Source: Paramacrobiotus richtersi (taxonomy: Eukaryota > Tardigrada > Eutardigrada > Parachela > Macrobiotidae). Taken from it: DNA of 31,587 bases. Both the position numbers and the translations under genes were made by a program. The number at the start of each line of letters is the position of its first letter. Position 1 is the first letter of the stretch. The stretch is from assembly GCA_034698045.1 (NCBI GenBank), contig JAQGAU010000302.1, forward strand, positions 1-31,587, given 5' to 3'. The notes beneath the pieces are model-generated. The model saw only the letters and a list, made by a program, of their open reading frames with translations, was not told the origin of the DNA and did no database searches. Below, piece by piece: positions 31,392 to 31,587 of this stretch.

Positions 31392-31587
31392 GTGTAACGA
31401 CGGTCTACGTCGTCGTGGAATCGGAACGATGAAACGAAGCAGACAACAAAGACAGGAGATAAAAGGGACTTTTATTGACTGTCAGACAATGCCGGAAGAA
31501 AAGAAAAGGGAAAACAGCACGAGTCACAGAGTGCAATCTAATCATCCGTCTGGCAGGTCCATACGTGGGTGACTGATGATGCAGCAC

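Larger units (their letters stand above)
30040..31587. other. Right end: no gene seen; contains the 3'-flank duplicate
   Basis: No supported coding region. 31259-31391 repeats the 3' flank of GPCR copy 4. tttatt at 31471-31476 is AATAAA on the minus strand, so a minus-strand gene may end here and continue past the edge. The open minus frame 31587-31405 has no receptor motif. Confidence 0.4.

Noticed and set aside
31405-31587. Minus-strand frame beside the 3'-flank duplicate as a fifth GPCR
   Set aside because: It has none of the TM7 or C-terminal motifs (DPILF, LKDLR) that should lie there.

Overview
The window is eukaryotic and almost certainly metazoan. It has GT-AG introns of 54 to several hundred bases, and it encodes type IV collagen NC1 domains, fibronectin type III repeats with a Lar-type juxtamembrane region, seven-transmembrane receptors and secreted glycoproteins. 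Compact introns and tandem gene families suit a small ecdysozoan. A tardigrade is my guess from overall appearance, not something the sequence proves. All exon models rest on reading frame, splice consensus and comparison between copies inside the window.

Left arm (1-8676, plus strand): three tandem paralogues (A, partial; B; C) of a family I do not recognise. Each full copy has a signal peptide, ten conserved cysteines over three exons joined by two phase-2 introns, an Asn/Thr-rich sequon-packed stalk, and a hydrophobic C-terminal tail like a GPI signal. Tandem repeats have expanded the stalks of B and C.

Receptor arm (9215-14564 and 22040-23038, minus strand): four rhodopsin-like GPCR copies. 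Two are intact (10889-11914, 22040-23038). Two are broken by frameshifts (9215-10223 by a 7-bp tandem duplication, 13498-14564 in loop 3). The two intact copies share duplicated upstream DNA, and the 3' flank of the last one recurs near the right edge.

Matrix arm (16362-27914, plus strand): a miniature collagen IV-like gene and a secreted Lar-like ectodomain gene. The collagen gene has 16-18 Gly-X-Y triplets spread over tiny exons, including 9-base microexons. It carries an intragenic tandem duplication in which a single signal-peptide exon appears to serve two bodies: module 1 with a truncated NC1 and its own poly(A) signal, and module 2 with a complete 12-cysteine NC1. The second gene (24977-27914) has a signal peptide, four FN3 repeats and a Lar juxtamembrane domain, but no transmembrane segment or phosphatase. 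Both genes begin with the same duplicated promoter/5'UTR/signal-exon/intron-1 module, so two unrelated extracellular proteins may be controlled alike. This is the most unusual feature of the window.

Right arm (29425-31587): a small secreted protein gene read in three frames (two compensating one-base shifts), then about 1.5 kb without a recognisable gene. Single-indel breaks occur in three loci, so pseudogenisation should be separated from assembly error before the broken genes are interpreted.
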